Source: Arenicola marina (taxonomy: Eukaryota; Annelida; Polychaeta; Arenicolidae). From it: a DNA stretch of 64,000 bases. Where the stretch lies: NCBI GenBank assembly GCA_964019135.1, contig OZ025253.1:5089059-5153058 (forward strand). Reading direction: 5' to 3'. The position numbers were made by a program, and so were the translations under genes. The notes below the pieces were generated by a model, which saw only the letters and a program-made list of their open reading frames with translations, did no database searches and had not been told where the DNA came from. Of the stretch, positions 10,901 through 23,689 are shown piece by piece. Position 1 is the stretch's first letter, and the number at the start of each line of letters is the position of its first letter.

Positions 10901-13900
10901 CAATACAAGGCACACTGACCCTTATTAGCCAGCGGGAGGGCAATGAAATGCACACTGACCCTTATCAGCCAGCGGGAGGGCAATGAAATGCACACTGACC
11001 CTTATCAGCCAGCGGGAGGGCAATACAAGGCTCACCGACCCTTATTAGCCAGCGGGAGGGCAATGAAATGCACACTGACCCTTATCAGCCAGCGGGAGGG
11101 CAATACAAAGCACACTGACCCTTATCAGCCAGCGGGAGGGCAATGAAATGCACACTGACCTTTATCAACCAGCGGGAGGGCAATGAAATGCACACTGACC
11201 CTTATCAGCCAGCGGGAGGGCAATGAAATGCATACTGACCCTTACCAGCCAGCGGGACGGCAATGAAATGCACACTGACCCTTACCAGCCAGCGGGAGGG
11301 CAATACAAGGCACACTGACCCTTATTAGCCAGCGTGAGGGCAATGAAATGCACACTGACCCGTATAAGCCAGAGGGAGGGCAATGAAATGCACACTGACC
11401 CTTATCAGCCAGCGGGAGGGCAATGAAATGCACACTGACGCTTATTAGCCAGCGGGAGGGCAATGAAATGCATACTGAACCTTATCAGCCAGCGAAAGGG
11501 CAATGAAAAGCATACTGACCGTTATCAGCCAGCGGGAGGGCAATGAAATGCACACTGACCCTTATCAGCCAGCGGGAGGGCAATGAAATGCACACTGACC
11601 CTTATCGGCTAGCGGGAGGGCAATGAAATGCAGACTGACCCTTATCAGCCAGCGGGACGGCAATGAAATGCATACTGACCCTTATCAGCCAGCAGAAGAG
11701 CAATGAAAAGCATACTGACCCTTATCAGCCAGCGGGAGGGCAATACAAGGCACACTGACCCTTATCAGCCAGCGGGAGGGCAATACAAGGCACACTGACC
11801 CGTATTAGCCAGCGTGAGGGCAATGAAATGCACACTGACCCGTATCAGCCAGAGGGAGGGCAATGAAATGCATACTGACCCTTATCAGCCAGCGGAAGGG
11901 CAATGAAAAGCATACTGACCCTTATCAGCCAGCGGGAGGGCAATGAAATACATACTGACGCTTATGAGCCAGCGGGAGGGCAATGAAATGCATACTGACC
12001 CTTATCAGCCAGCGGGAGTGCAATAGAATGCAAACTGACCTTTATCAGCCAGCGGGAGGGCAATGAAATGCATACTGACGCTTATCAGCCAGCGGGAGAG
12101 CAATGAAATGCATACTGACCCTTATCAGGTAGCGGCAGGGCAATGACATGCACACTGACCCTTATCCGCCAGCGGGAGGGCAATACAAGGCACACTGACC
12201 CTTATTAGCCAGCGGGATGGCAATGAAATGCACACTGACCCTTATCAGCCAGCGGGAGGGCAATGAAATGCACACTGACCCTTATCAGCCAGCGGGAGGG
12301 CAACGAAATGCACACTGACCCTTATCAGCCAGCGGGAGGGCGATACAAGGCACACTGACCCTTATCAGCCAGCGGGAGGGCAATGAAATGCACACTGACC
12401 CTTATCAGCCAGCGGGAGGGCAATGAAATGCACACTGACCCTTATCAGCCAGCGGGAGGGCAATGAAATGCATACTGACCCTTATCAGCCAGCGGGACGG
12501 CAATGAAATGCACACTGATCCTTACCAGCCAGCGGGAGGGCAATACAAGGCACACTGACTCTTATTAGCCAGCGTGAGGGCAATGAAATGCACACTGACC
12601 CGTATCAGCCAGAGAGAGGGCAATGAAATGCACACTGACGCTTATCAGCCAGCGGGAGGGCAATTAAATGCATACTGACCCTTATCAGCCAGCGGGACGG
12701 CAATGAAATGCACACTGACCCTTATCAGCCAGCGGGAGGGCAATGAAATGCATACTGACCCTTATCAGCCAGCGGGACGGCAATGAAATGCACACTGACC
12801 CTTACCAGCCAGCGGGAGGGCAATACAAGGCACACTGACTCTTATTAGCCAGCGTGAGGGCAATGAAATGCACACTGACCCGTATCAGCCAGAGGGAGGG
12901 CAATGAAATGCACACTGACGCTTATCAGCCAGAGGGAGGGCAATGAAATGCATACTGACCCTTATCAGCCAGCGGGAGGGCAATGAAAAGCAAACTGACG
13001 CTTATCAGCCAGCGGGAGGGCAATGAAATGCACACTGACCCTTATCAGCCAGCGGGAGGGCAATGAAATGCATACTGACCCTTATCAGCCAGCGGAAGGG
13101 CAATGAAAAGCATACTGACCCTTATCAGCCAGCGGGAGGGCAATAGAATGCAAACTGACCTTTATCAGCCAGCGGGAGGGGAATGAAATGCATACTGACG
13201 CTTATCAGCCAGCGGGAGGGCAATACAAGGCACACTGACCCTTATTAGCCAGCGGGAGGGCAATGAAATGCACACTGACCCTTAGCAGCCAGAGGGAGGG
13301 CAATGAAATGCACACTGACCCTTATCAGCCAGCGGGAGGGCAATGAAATGCACACTGACCCTTATCAGCCAGCGGAAGGGCAATGAAAAGCATACTGACC
13401 CTTATCAGCCAGCGGGAGGGCAATAGAATGCAAACTGACCTTTATCAGCCAGCGGGAGGGGAATGAAATGCATACTGACGCTTATCAGCCAGCGGGAGGG
13501 CAATACAAGGCACACTGACCCTTATTAGCCAGCGGGAGGGCAATGAAATGCACACTGACCCTTATCAGCCAGAGGGAGGGCAATGAAATGCATACTGACC
13601 CTTATCAACCAGCGGAAGGGCAATGAAAAGCATACTGACACTTATCAGCCAGCGGGAGGGCAATAAAATGCACGCTGACCCTTATCAGCCAGCCGGAGGG
13701 CAGTGAAACGCATACTGACCCTTATCAGCCAGTGGGAGGGCAATGAAATGCACACTGACCCTTATCAGCCAGCGGGAAGGCAATACAAGGCACACTGACC
13801 CTTATAAGCCAGAGGGAGGGCAATGAAATGCACACTGACCCTTATCAGCCAGCGGGAGGGCAATGAAATGCACACTGACCCTTATCAGCCAGCGGGACGG

Positions 13901-16900
13901 CAATGAAATGCACACTGACCCTTATCAGCCAGCCGGAGGGCAATGCAAGGCACACTGACCCTTATCAGCCAGCGGGAGGGCAATACAAGGCACACTGACC
14001 CTTATCAGCCAGCGGGCGGGCAATGAAATGCACACTGACCCTTATCAGCCAGCGGGATGGCAATGAAATGCATACTGACCCTTATCAGCCAGCGGGACGG
14101 CAATGAAAAGCATACTGACCCTTATCAGCCAGCGGGACGGCAATGAAATGCATACTGACCCTTATCAGCCAGCGGGACGGCAATGAAATGCACACTGACC
14201 CTTACCAGCCAGCGGGAGGGCAATACAAGGCACACTGACTCTTATTAGCCAGCGTGAGGGCAATGAAATGCACACTGACCCTTATCAGCCAGCGGGACGG
14301 CAATGAAAAGCATACTGACCCTTATCAGCCAGCGGGAGGGCAATGAAATGCATACTGACCCTTATCAGCCAGCGGGACGGCAATGAAATGCACACTGACC
14401 CTTACCAGCCAGCGGGAGGGCAATACAAGGCACACTGACTCTTATTAGCCAGCGTGAGGGCAATGAAATGCACACTGACCCGTATCAGCCAGAGAGAGGG
14501 CAATGAAATGCACACTGACCCTTATCAGCCAGCGGAAGGGCAATGAAAAGCACACTGACCCTTATCAGCCAGCGGGAGGGCAATGAAATGCATACTGACC
14601 CTTATCAGCCAGCGGGAGGGCAATGAAATGCATACTGACCCTTATCAGCCAGCGGGACGGCAATGAAATGCACACTGACCCTTACCAGCCAGCGGGAGGG
14701 CAATACAAGGCACACTGACTCTTATTAGCCAGCGTGAGGGCAATGAAATGCACACTGACCCGTATCAGCCAGAGAGAGGGCAATGAAATGCACACTGACC
14801 CTTATCAGCCAGCGGAAGGGCAATGAAAAGCACACTGACCCTTATCAGCCAGCGGGAGGGCAATGAAATGCATACTGACCCTTATCAGCCAGCGGGAGGG
14901 CAATGAAATGCACACTGACCCTTATCAGCCAGCGGAAGGGCAATGAAAAGCATACTGACCCTTATCAGCCAGCGGGAGGGCAATGAAATGCATACTGACG
15001 CTTATCTGCCAGCGGGAGGGCAATGAAATGCACACTGACCCTTATCAGCCAGCGGGAGGGCAATGAAATGCACACTGACGCTTATCAGCCAGCGGGAGGG
15101 CAATGAAATGCATACTGACACTTATGAGCCAGCGGGAGGGCAATGAAATTCATACTGACCCTTATCAGCCAGCGGGAGGGCAATACAGGCACACTGACCC
15201 TTATTAGCCAGCGGGAGGGCAATGAAATGCACACTGACCCTTATCAGCCAGAGGGAGGGCAATGAAATGCATACTGACCCTTATCAACCAGCGAAAGGGC
15301 AATGAAAAGCATACTGACCCTTATGAGCCAGCGGGACGGCAATGAAATGCACACTGACCCTTATCAGCCAGCCGGAGGGCAATACAAGGCACACTGACCC
15401 TTATCAGCCAGCGGGAGGGCAATGAAATGCACACTGACCCGCATCAGCCAGAGGGAGGGCAATGAAATGCATACTGACCCTTATCAGCCAGCGGAAGGGC
15501 AATGAAAAGCATACTGATCCTTATCAGCCAGCGGGAGGGCAATGAAATGCATACTGACGCTTTTGAGCCGGCGGGAGGGCAATGAAATGCATACTGACCC
15601 TTATTAGCCAGCGGTAGGGCAATGAAATGCATACTGACCCTTATCAGCCAGCGAGAGGGCAATGAAATGCATACTGACGCTTATGAGCCAGCGGGAGGGC
15701 AATGAAATGCATACTGACCCTTATCAGCTAGCGGGAGTGCAATGGAATGCAAACTGACCTTGATCAGCCAGCGGGAGGGCAATGAAATGCATGCTGACGC
15801 TTATCAGCCAGCGGGAGGGCAATGAAATGCATACTGAACCTTATCAGCCAGCGTAAGGGCAATGAAAAGCATACTGACCGTTATCAGCCAGCGGGAGGGC
15901 AATGAAATGCATACTGACGCTTATCAGCCAGAGGGAGGGCAATGAAATGCACACTGACCCTTATCAGCCAGAAGGAGGGCAACGAAATGCATACTGACCC
16001 TTATCAGCCAGCAGAAGGCCAATGAAAAGCATACTGACCCTTATCAGCCAGCGGGAGGGCAATACAAGGCACATTGACCCTTATCAGCCAGCGGGAGGGC
16101 AATGAAATGCACACTGACCCTTATCAGCCAGCGGGAGGGCAATAAAAGGCACACTGACCCTTATCAGCCAGCGGGAGGGCAATACAAGGCACACTGACCC
16201 TTATCAGCCTGCGGGAGGGCAATGAAATGAATACTGACCCTTTTCAGCCAGCGGGACGGCAATGAAATGCACACTGACCCTTATCAGCCAGCGGCAGGGC
16301 AATACAAGGCACACTGACCCTTATTAGTCAGCGTGAGGGCAATGAAATGCACACTGACACGTATCAGCCAGAGGGAGGGCAATGAAATGCATACTGACCC
16401 TTATCAGCCAGCGGAAGGGCAATGAAAAGCATACTGACCCTTATCAGCCAGCGGGAGGGCAATGAAATGCATACTGACGCTTATCAGCCAGCGGGAGGGC
16501 AATGAAATGCACACTGACCCTTATCAGCCAGCGGGAGTGCAGTAGAATGCAAACTGACCTTTACCAGCCAGCGGGAGGGCAATGAAATGCATACTGACGC
16601 TTATCAGTCAGCGGGAGAGCAATGAAAAGCATACTGACCCTTATCAGCCAGCGGGAGGGCAATAAAATGCACGCTGACCCTTATCAGCCAGCCGGAGGGC
16701 AGTGAAATGCATACTGACCCTTATCAGCCAGTGGGAGGGCAATGAAATGCACACTGACCCTTATCAGCCAGCGGGAGGGCAATGAAATGCACACTGACCC
16801 TTATCAGCCAGCGGGAGGGCAATGAAATGCACACTGACCCTTATCAGCCAGCGGGAGGGCAATGAAATGCATACTGACCCTTATCAGCCAGCGAGAGGGC

Positions 16901-18322
16901 AATGAAATGTATACTGACTCTTATGAGCCAGCGGGAGGGCAATAAAATGCATACTGACCCTTATCAGCCAGCGGGAGGGCAATGGAATGCATACTGACGC
17001 TTATCATCCAGCGGGAGGGCAATGAAATGCACACTGACCCTTATCAGCCAGCGGGAGTGCTATGGAATGCAAACTGACCCTTATCAGCCAGCGGGAGGGC
17101 AATGAAATGCATACTGACGCTTATCAGCCAGCGGGAGGGCAATGAAATTCATACTGACCCTTATCAGCCAGCGGAAGGGCAATGGAATGCATACTGACGC
17201 TTATCAGCCAGCGGGAGGGCAATGAAATGCACACTGACCCTTATCAGCCAGCGGGAGGGCAATGAAATGAATACTGACCCTTATCAGCCAGCGGGAGGGT
17301 AATGAAATGCATATTGACCCTTATCAGCCAGCGGGAGGGCAATGAAATACACACTGACCCTTATCAGCCAGCGGGAGGGCAATGAAATGCATACTGACCC
17401 TTATCAGCTAGCGGGAGGGCAATGGAATGCACACTGACCCTTATCAGCCAGCGGGAGGACAATGAAATGCATACGGACTCTTATCAGCCAGCGGAAGGGC
17501 ACTGAAATGCATACTGACCCTTATCAGCCAGCGAAGGACAATGAAAAGCACGCTGACCCTTATCAGCCAGCGGGAGGACAATGAAATGCACACTGACCCT
17601 TATCAGCCAGCGGGAGGGCAATGAAATGCACACTGACGCTTATCAGCCAGCGGGAGGGCAATGAAATGCACACTGACCCTTATCAGCCAGCGGGAGGGCA
17701 ATGAAATGCATACTGACCCTTATCAGCCAGCGGGAGGGCAATGAAATGCATACTGACGCTTATAAGCCAGCGGGAGGGCAATGGAATGCACACTGACCCT
17801 TATCAGCCAGCGGGAGGGCAATGAAATGCACACTGACCCTTATCAGCCAGCGGGAGGGCAATGAAATGCATACTGACCCTTATCAGCCAGCGGGAGGGCA
17901 ATGAAATGCATACTGGCCCTTATCAGCCAGCGGGAGGGCAATCAAATGCATACTGACCCTTATCAGCCAGCGGAAGGGCAATGAAAAGCATACTGACCCT
18001 TATCAGCCAGCGGGAGGGCAATGAAATGCATACTGACGCTTATCAACCAGCGGGAGGGCAATGAAATGCACACTGACCCTTATCAGCCAGCGGGAGGGCA
18101 ATGAAATGCATACTGACCCTTGTCAGCCAGCGGGAGGGCAATGAAATGCATACTGACCCTTATCAGCCAGCGGGAGGGCAATGAAATGCACACTGACCCT
18201 TATCAGCCAGCGGGAGGGCAATGGAATGCACACTGACCCTTATCAGCCAGCGGGAAGGCAATGACATGCATACTGACCCTTATCAGCCAGCGGGAGGGCA
18301 ATGGAATGCACAGTGACCCTTA
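7921..18322. repeat. 40-bp minisatellite (A repeat), array 1, about 260 units
   Basis: Near-perfect tandem repeat of a 40-bp unit containing cagccagcgggagggcaatg followed by aaatgcacactgaccctta. Many units share variants such as caatacaagg, gaaaagcatactg or agagggaggg. These variants recur at regular longer distances: blocks with 'cttaccagcc...caatacaagg' return every 280 bp at 12,521/12,801 and 14,401/14,681. One or two units are a base short near 8,900, 15,185 and 17,530. The period is not a multiple of three and stops interrupt every frame, so it is not coding. It lies between gene B's 5' exons and gene A's 3' end. Confidence 0.98.
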
Positions 18323-21300
18323 AAGTCAAGCTTAGATCATTTTTACTTACACTGATTACCTATCAATGCTTAAATATTATGTAGCAAAAATTTAATATGA
18401 CATTACTTAGTTATGTCTAACAAGGTTATGTCCAGATACAATTTGACCAGGACAAACAGAAAGTCCATTTAAGGTCTATAGTCTTAAGTTTAAGACACTG
18501 GTCTATATCCATGGATTTTAGGTAAACACTCATCACAACTGGTGATAACTGTCCAGCAGTCAATGACAGAGTTAAATAGTACGCGCCTGATCAGCAGGGT
18601 TTGGGGCGGTAGTTCACAGCTGAACAGCTGAATATTAATGAGTATTGATGAGCACACTGTGTGTAATGTGTAATAAACCTGGATGAAACTAAAATGTTTT
18701 TGTAATGTAATTGATTTTGCTGGAGCTGACGAACTTAACAGAGACAACATTACAGTGGCAACTGATAGGTAGGGACCATATGTCCACGTATGGCATGACG
18801 ACCCAATCGCCCCACAGCGACGTCGATGAATAACGTTCATTTGACGTCGTCGCAGCGTCGCATTCCAAGTCGTGGATGTGTTGCAAAATCGACAAAATTC
18901 CGTTACGACGTCGCGCACGACCTTAATTCGACCGTCATGACAACGTCGGCGTGCCCGCTGGGAATGAACCAAATATCGAATTGTCAGTGTGAGCCTGATT
19001 TTGGCACTATTAACTTAGAAATCTACAAAAACACCATTCTACATATATTGGTGTATTGGTCACGGTATCTGGCCTCTCACCATATGCTGCAGGTACTGAT
19101 CACGTGACGCCGGATCGCGGAGATGTCGTGGTGCTACAGATACTCCAGGTTCCTGGTGTCTCCTCCCAAGGGTTACCGCACAAGTGATTAGATAGTCCTG
19201 CGTGCGGGCCAGGCCGCCAACCATTATAGAACATCTACAGATACTAAAAACATGAATTACCGTAGTTGCTCGAATAAGCGCCCCTGTTCGAATAAGCCCC
19301 GGGGGTGAATAACCTCTAGAGAGCCAACATGCTTACTACTTCCTTACGTTCTTTGAAATACGAGGTATTATACAGTTACGACTATATTATGTAATATAAG
19401 ATTATACCAATAACTAAAACTACTGCTAGCCCCCTTGGGCTGGCCTTCTAACAGCCACGAATTCTAATGAAGGAGACGATGCCCATTTCAGAACTGAATA
19501 GTCGTGACGGGCAATAGATATAAGTCTATTGTAGCGCCACAATATATGAAATTGTAATTAATTTCTAAATGCATTTTAGTCTATGCACGATTCAATATAC
19601 AAATGGAAGTGTTTGCAATAATAAGTTTATTATTGATTGAGCATATGAGATTAATACCTTGGGTTTTACAAATCGAAACATTTTGGGTACCAAAGATGGC
19701 TTTTTGGGGGATTGGGATATTATTGTCGGCACACAAAATACGACAATTTTAGTAAAATTTAGACCATATGTGGGGATATATTAATCTCAATAGTGGCATA
19801 CGCTAGTACATCGTGATTTATTACCTAACTGCTTTGACCTCCACAAAGCGCATATGATTAATAATTGATAACCATTCTTGTGAGTGGTATCTGATGTTAT
19901 TATTTCGTTGTTGAATGCACTAAATTCGGTCATTCTCATAGTTTTGGCGTAATGTGCTTGTGGAGCATGTCCCGGCCTTTCTCTGACACAAACAAGTTGC
20001 ATAACATGGCACATTGTTCTTGGCATTTTCCGCGACTTTTTTTCCGCACTAAAAGACACCGCTAGTGGGTTGGAAATGTGCGACGGTCGTGTTGCCAAGG
20101 CTGAGCGTTTAATGTGCCGAACGAAGGCTTTCTGGGCGGGCGGCAGAGCGAGAAGAATTCCAGACGTGTCACGGAGAAACCTCTGAGTACGGATACTTGT
20201 CAGTATTTGGTTGTCTCACCTCCAAGTGTCTTGACTATCAGTACCTGAGTACCAAGTTCCTCCGTGATGGCAGCCTGAGTGTTGACTTCAGCCAATTTGA
20301 CAACTGATACGCTATCAATGACTATAATGACAGTATTCATCTGCTTACCATCGTCGCTTGGTAATTCCCCCACCTTCGGTACAGATCGTTCCATGAGTTC
20401 TTTGAGAAGAACTGACTTTGCCCCACGTCTGAGACTTGTCGTCGTGTCAAATACAGAAGGCGGTGTATCAATGCACCATGCTCATCAAACTTTGTTAATG
20501 CTGACCACCTCCGCTGGCCAATATTTGAGATAAGCGATGCCAAATGCCAACCTCTGGCGGTATAGCTACCAAGGTGGCTTTTCGCGCCGAGCGTATGCGG
20601 TACGACTGCGCGTCGAAGGTCTTCAGTTTGACACTGGTTAACTTCGTGTCTACTTTGTCTAAGCACTGCTTCAAGGCTTTCTCTCCGATCTCATTCACGG
20701 GTGTTGCTCCCAGAAATAAACCGGCCGGATATTACTTTTGCTACTTTGACGAACGTGTTTATAGTGATATCGTGGAATAAAAACTCCCATAAAAACAGAT
20801 CGTTGTTTGTTTATCTTCCCTAAACCAAGTTAACTTTGAACAAGACAAAATCGTGGAAGCAGCACTTAAAGTCGCCACGCTCAAGCAACTTGTCTGCCCT
20901 CCGCCATGATTCCGTCTATTGCCGGTATGTCCGAGAGAAATCTTGCTGCCTTCCCGTCGGGTGGCGTCAAACGGCACGTCTGGATGTTTGTATGTTGTGC
21001 TCTTCGTTTCTTTTTTGCGGAAATCCATTTGCAGTGGAAGTGGCTGATGTGCAGCAGCATTGCCTTCGTCCATACATTCTTAAGGGGACTCATGTTGTAC
21101 ATGCCCGCCAGAGGCTGGGTGGTTATTTGGCATGCCACTTGAGGCATGACTCATGCAAGGTCTTCTCGTGCCAGTTTATGTTAGCAATGGAAAACTGGGT
21201 GAAACGTTTGTGTCGTGTTTTGAAGTACACATACGCAGTGTCCTTTTCTCAAACCTGTTTAAGGACACAATCGTACACTGTTGTGAGGTCGCCATGGAAG

Positions 21301-21985
21301 GTATCGGTGTTGATACTTTGGCTTAGTCTGTTCATTACGGTCATATGGGTCATGCTGCCACTCGCGTTGTCTGTATCAAATGCTATCCCAACCGACAGTG
21401 GGGTTTCACACCACACATGCTGTGATGGAGTTGGTGTGACACAATCAGTCCCTCGACACTGCAATGCTATATCTAACAGTTATTATTGGCCAGAACATTG
21501 AAAAAGATGTCTTATTAATGACTAGAAAGGAAAGGAATTGTGGTGTTTTAGGCCATTTTGGTGCACATAAGCGCCTAGCGGGATTATCACCAGAGTCGGA
21601 ACTCTCGCCGTTTGGGTTTGATCTTAACAACTTGCGAACTCCCATCATGCGAAAGCCGCTCCTAATAGGCAAGAATTGCGGCGTGGTTTCTGGCCTATTC
21701 TCGCTTTCACATGCCTGAATTTAATTTCTTATTTGTTACCCATGTTTCAGTGCTTCAAAGGTAAGGTGGAGGGCCGGGAGTGTGGAAGCATGGAGGTTTC
21801 ACAGAACCATTTGGCGGCCACTGAACGCGGTAATGTTATCGATGTTTCTTGCGGCGCATGCGCTGTCGCTCGCCTGGTGATAGGATTTATTACACATCTT
21901 GAATTAATCACTGAACTGTCCGTCATGGAACAACTTGCATTTTAAGCCAGTACTCTTGATCTTCCCTAACCCTTTTGAGCGTATA
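18323..21985. other. Intergenic flank behind array 1, no supported gene
   Basis: Noncoding by my reading. It includes a CG-rich patch full of GACGTCG/CGTCG motifs (18,780-18,960), which looks like a decayed mobile repeat, and a pair of TCGAATAAGC motifs (19,270-19,306) of the kind seen in dispersed elements. Several open frames of 60-221 codons occur. They change amino acids freely between copies (the frame at 18,490-18,972 has four replacements), or are split by a stop in copy 2 (20,836-21,501), so I do not call genes. Confidence 0.6.
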
Positions 21986-22081
21986 GGTTACATCCAAAAG
22001 GATGCGAAGGCTCACATCTACAAGGATGTAAACGGTTGCACCCAGAAGGGTGTAAAGGCTTGCATCTAAAAGGTGGGAGGG
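21986..22081. repeat. Four 24-bp repeats, each able to fold as a small hairpin
   Basis: Four consecutive 24-bp units. The first three carry 5-bp stems with 4-base loops: CATCC/GGATG, CATCT/GGATG (one G-T wobble) and CACCC/GGGTG. The third differs from the first by a paired change that keeps the stem. The fourth unit is decayed. The same block lies at 62,585-62,680. It is about 100 bp past the poly(A) signal of gene A. Confidence 0.7.
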
Positions 22082-22177
22082 GAATGATTTCCCACGTTCG
22101 TTCCGGACTATGCCTGAATTAGGTAAGCACGAAGCAGGGTTTGTCCCACAATAAGACAACTGCGTAGCAGAACAATT

Positions 22178-22187
22178 TTATTTATTT
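22178..22187 (-). terminator. Poly(A) signal of gene A (overlapping AATAAA)
   Basis: Two overlapping AATAAA hexamers on the minus strand lie about 145 nt after the protease stop codon, a normal distance for a short 3' UTR. The same signal is kept in copy 2 near 62,777-62,786. Confidence 0.65.
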
Positions 22188-22327
22188 TTCGTTCATTTCT
22201 TTTCGAAAAATTTACATCGAAATCAATTCCATTTTTAACAATTATGGTAACCATGGTAATGACAAAAAGGGTTAACCGGATTTTTCTGTGACTTGACAAA
22301 GCGGCGACATATCTGTGACGTCATCAC

Positions 22328-22498
22328 TCAGGTGCGCTCGCTAGCCGGAATCAAGCCGTCGATCCACGTGTGGTACCTGGTGACCCTGGCGTAGACTCCG
22401 GGTAAACCGGACGCGCATCCGTACCCCCAGGACACAGCGCCCACCAGGTGGAACTTGTCGTCCCGATCCTGGACCACCAGGGGTCCGCCGGAGTCTCC
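22328..22498 (-). CDS. Gene A last exon: trypsin domain C-terminus with catalytic Ser
   Basis: 57 codons including the TGA stop (22,328-22,330), acceptor gcgatccag, phase 0. It begins G-D-S-G-G-P, with the catalytic Ser195, and continues V-S-W-G-Y-G-C and P-G-V-Y-A-R-V, which supply Gly216 and Gly226 of a trypsin-like specificity pocket. GGPLVV replaces the usual GGPLVC, so Cys201 is absent; its partner Cys136 is missing from the preceding exon too, a coherent loss of one disulfide. The C-terminus is short, with no membrane anchor after W-I-D-G-L-I. One synonymous base (CTG/CTA, Leu) separates it from 62,927-63,097. Confidence 0.96.
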   Translation of the reverse strand, partial: GDSGGPLVVQDRDDKFHLVGAVSWGYGCASGLPGVYARVTRYHTWIDGLIPASERT

Positions 22499-22519
22499 CT
22501 GGATCGCGAGAAACAGATA

Positions 22520-22767
22520 CATGGCAACGGTTGGTTGGTTATGCACGACGCTTTAACCACTTTTAGTAATATCGTGTCAATGGGAGAAGGCGAAGGAAGG
22601 GAGAGTGGAGCCATGTCCCACGGGGGCAATCCCCTAATCGTTACGAAAAAAGACATGGGATCTGTATCCTGCGACCACGCAGCCATGACCACAGTGGGGC
22701 TCGAACCACCGATCCAAGTGCCCTTAGGCTCTCAGGTGACCAGAACACTCAATGCATGGCAACGGTT
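22520..22767 (-). mobile_element. tRNA-derived SINE with 13-bp target-site duplications
   Basis: The 13-mer catggcaacggtt occurs at 22,520-22,532 and 22,755-22,767 and brackets about 222 bp. On the minus strand the insert starts with a tRNA-like head holding the B-box GGTTCGAGCCC (near 22,690-22,712), then an unrelated body, and ends in an AACC-type tail next to the left duplication. It lies in the last intron of gene A and ends only 22 nt from the acceptor of the last exon. Both duplication copies carry it, so it inserted before they separated. Confidence 0.8.
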
Positions 22768-23039
22768 CTGAGGTTCTAAGGGTTCATTTGGCAGATGAAA
22801 GGGGGGGGGCAAGGGTATTTCCGTTCCTCGGGAATGGGCTTTTCATTTCACCGTAGAAACGAGGACAATATTTCTTCGTGAACTGGGAATGAGATATCAA
22901 CCGGCCTTCGTGATCAAGGCTTTTCATTATTCGTGGACCGATAATGTTTACCATGTATTCGCCCCTTCCATTGTATACATTTAATTCATCTTGACCTGGG
23001 AATAAAGACATGACATTTATTCTTCGTGGCTTGGGAACA
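22768..23039. other. Intron sequence, G-run, no gene
   Basis: Part of the last intron of gene A. A G-run at about 22,800-22,809 is three bases longer in copy 2. Nothing else is recognisable. Confidence 0.6.
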
Positions 23040-23600
23040 CCCTTGATCTGCCTAGATGGCGAGATGCTCGTCTTGGTCTGGCCAGATGGTGAGAGGTCCA
23101 CCCTTGTTCGGCCTAAGTAGTGAGAGACCAGCCCTTGTTCTGGCTAGATGGTGAGAGACCGAGCCTTGATATAGCTAGATGGTGAGAGACCCGCCCTTGG
23201 TCTGGCAAGATGCTGAGAGACCGGGCCTTCGTATGGCTAGATAGTGGAGACCCGCCCTTGGTATGGTTAGATGATGAGAGACCCGACCTTGGTCTGGCTA
23301 GATAGTGAGAGGCCCGCCCTTGGTCTGGTTAGATGGTGAGAGGCCCGCCCTTGGTCTGGCTATATAGTGAGAGGCCCGCCCTTGGTCTGGTTAGATGGTG
23401 AGAGATCCACCCTAGGTCTGGCTATATAGTGAGAGGCCCGCCCTTGGTCTGGCTATATAGTGAGAGACCCGCCCTAGGTCTGGCTAGATGGTGAGAGGCC
23501 CGCCCTTGGTATGGCTAGATGGTGAGAGGCCCGCCCTTGGTATGGCTAGATGGTGTTAGACCCGCCCCTGGTGCGGCTAAATTGTGCGAGACCCACCCCT
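23040..23600. repeat. 31-bp minisatellite in the last protease intron, about 18 units
   Basis: Tandem units of 31 bp built around cccgcccttggtctggctag followed by atggtgagag. Units near the edges are more diverged. The partner in copy 2 starts near 63,642 and runs off the window. Confidence 0.93.
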
Positions 23601-23689
23601 GGTCCGACGTTTCCATTAGTCACGTACCATGAAGAAAACACCGATACGTTTCACGTAGCTGACGGGCATACATTTGCACAAGTGGGTAT

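Larger units (their letters stand above)
1..23400. repeat. Large direct duplication, copy 1
   Basis: This stretch is repeated in the same orientation from about 37,764 to the window end. The match covers the Ly6/EGF exons, the LINE remnant, the 40-bp array, the flank behind it, the last protease exon, the SINE and the start of the 31-bp array. Identity outside the arrays is very high, with scattered substitutions and indels. Main differences: copy 2 lacks about 33 bp near 290-330, about 390 bp near 6,225-6,613 and about 80 bp near 7,516-7,597, and carries a different short block at the position of 3,988-4,008. Coordinates are set by eye. Confidence 0.95.

Noticed and set aside
7921-18322. CRISPR-like or coding array
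   Set aside because: There are no unique spacers between repeats: the whole 40-bp unit repeats. The period breaks the frame and stops occur every few units. The setting is an intron-rich animal locus.
18490-18972. 160-codon minus frame with Arg-rich start
   Set aside because: Present in both copies but with four amino-acid replacements and no silent-change bias, and no family resemblance; overlaps a CGTCG-rich repeat-like patch.
20200-20700. Faint resemblance of minus-strand pieces to a von Willebrand A domain
   Set aside because: Only scattered residues match, pieces are in different frames and no metal-binding motif is visible.
20836-21501. 221-codon plus-strand frame
   Set aside because: Split by a stop in copy 2 (near 61,811), no recognisable domain, and replacement changes between the copies; treated as chance.
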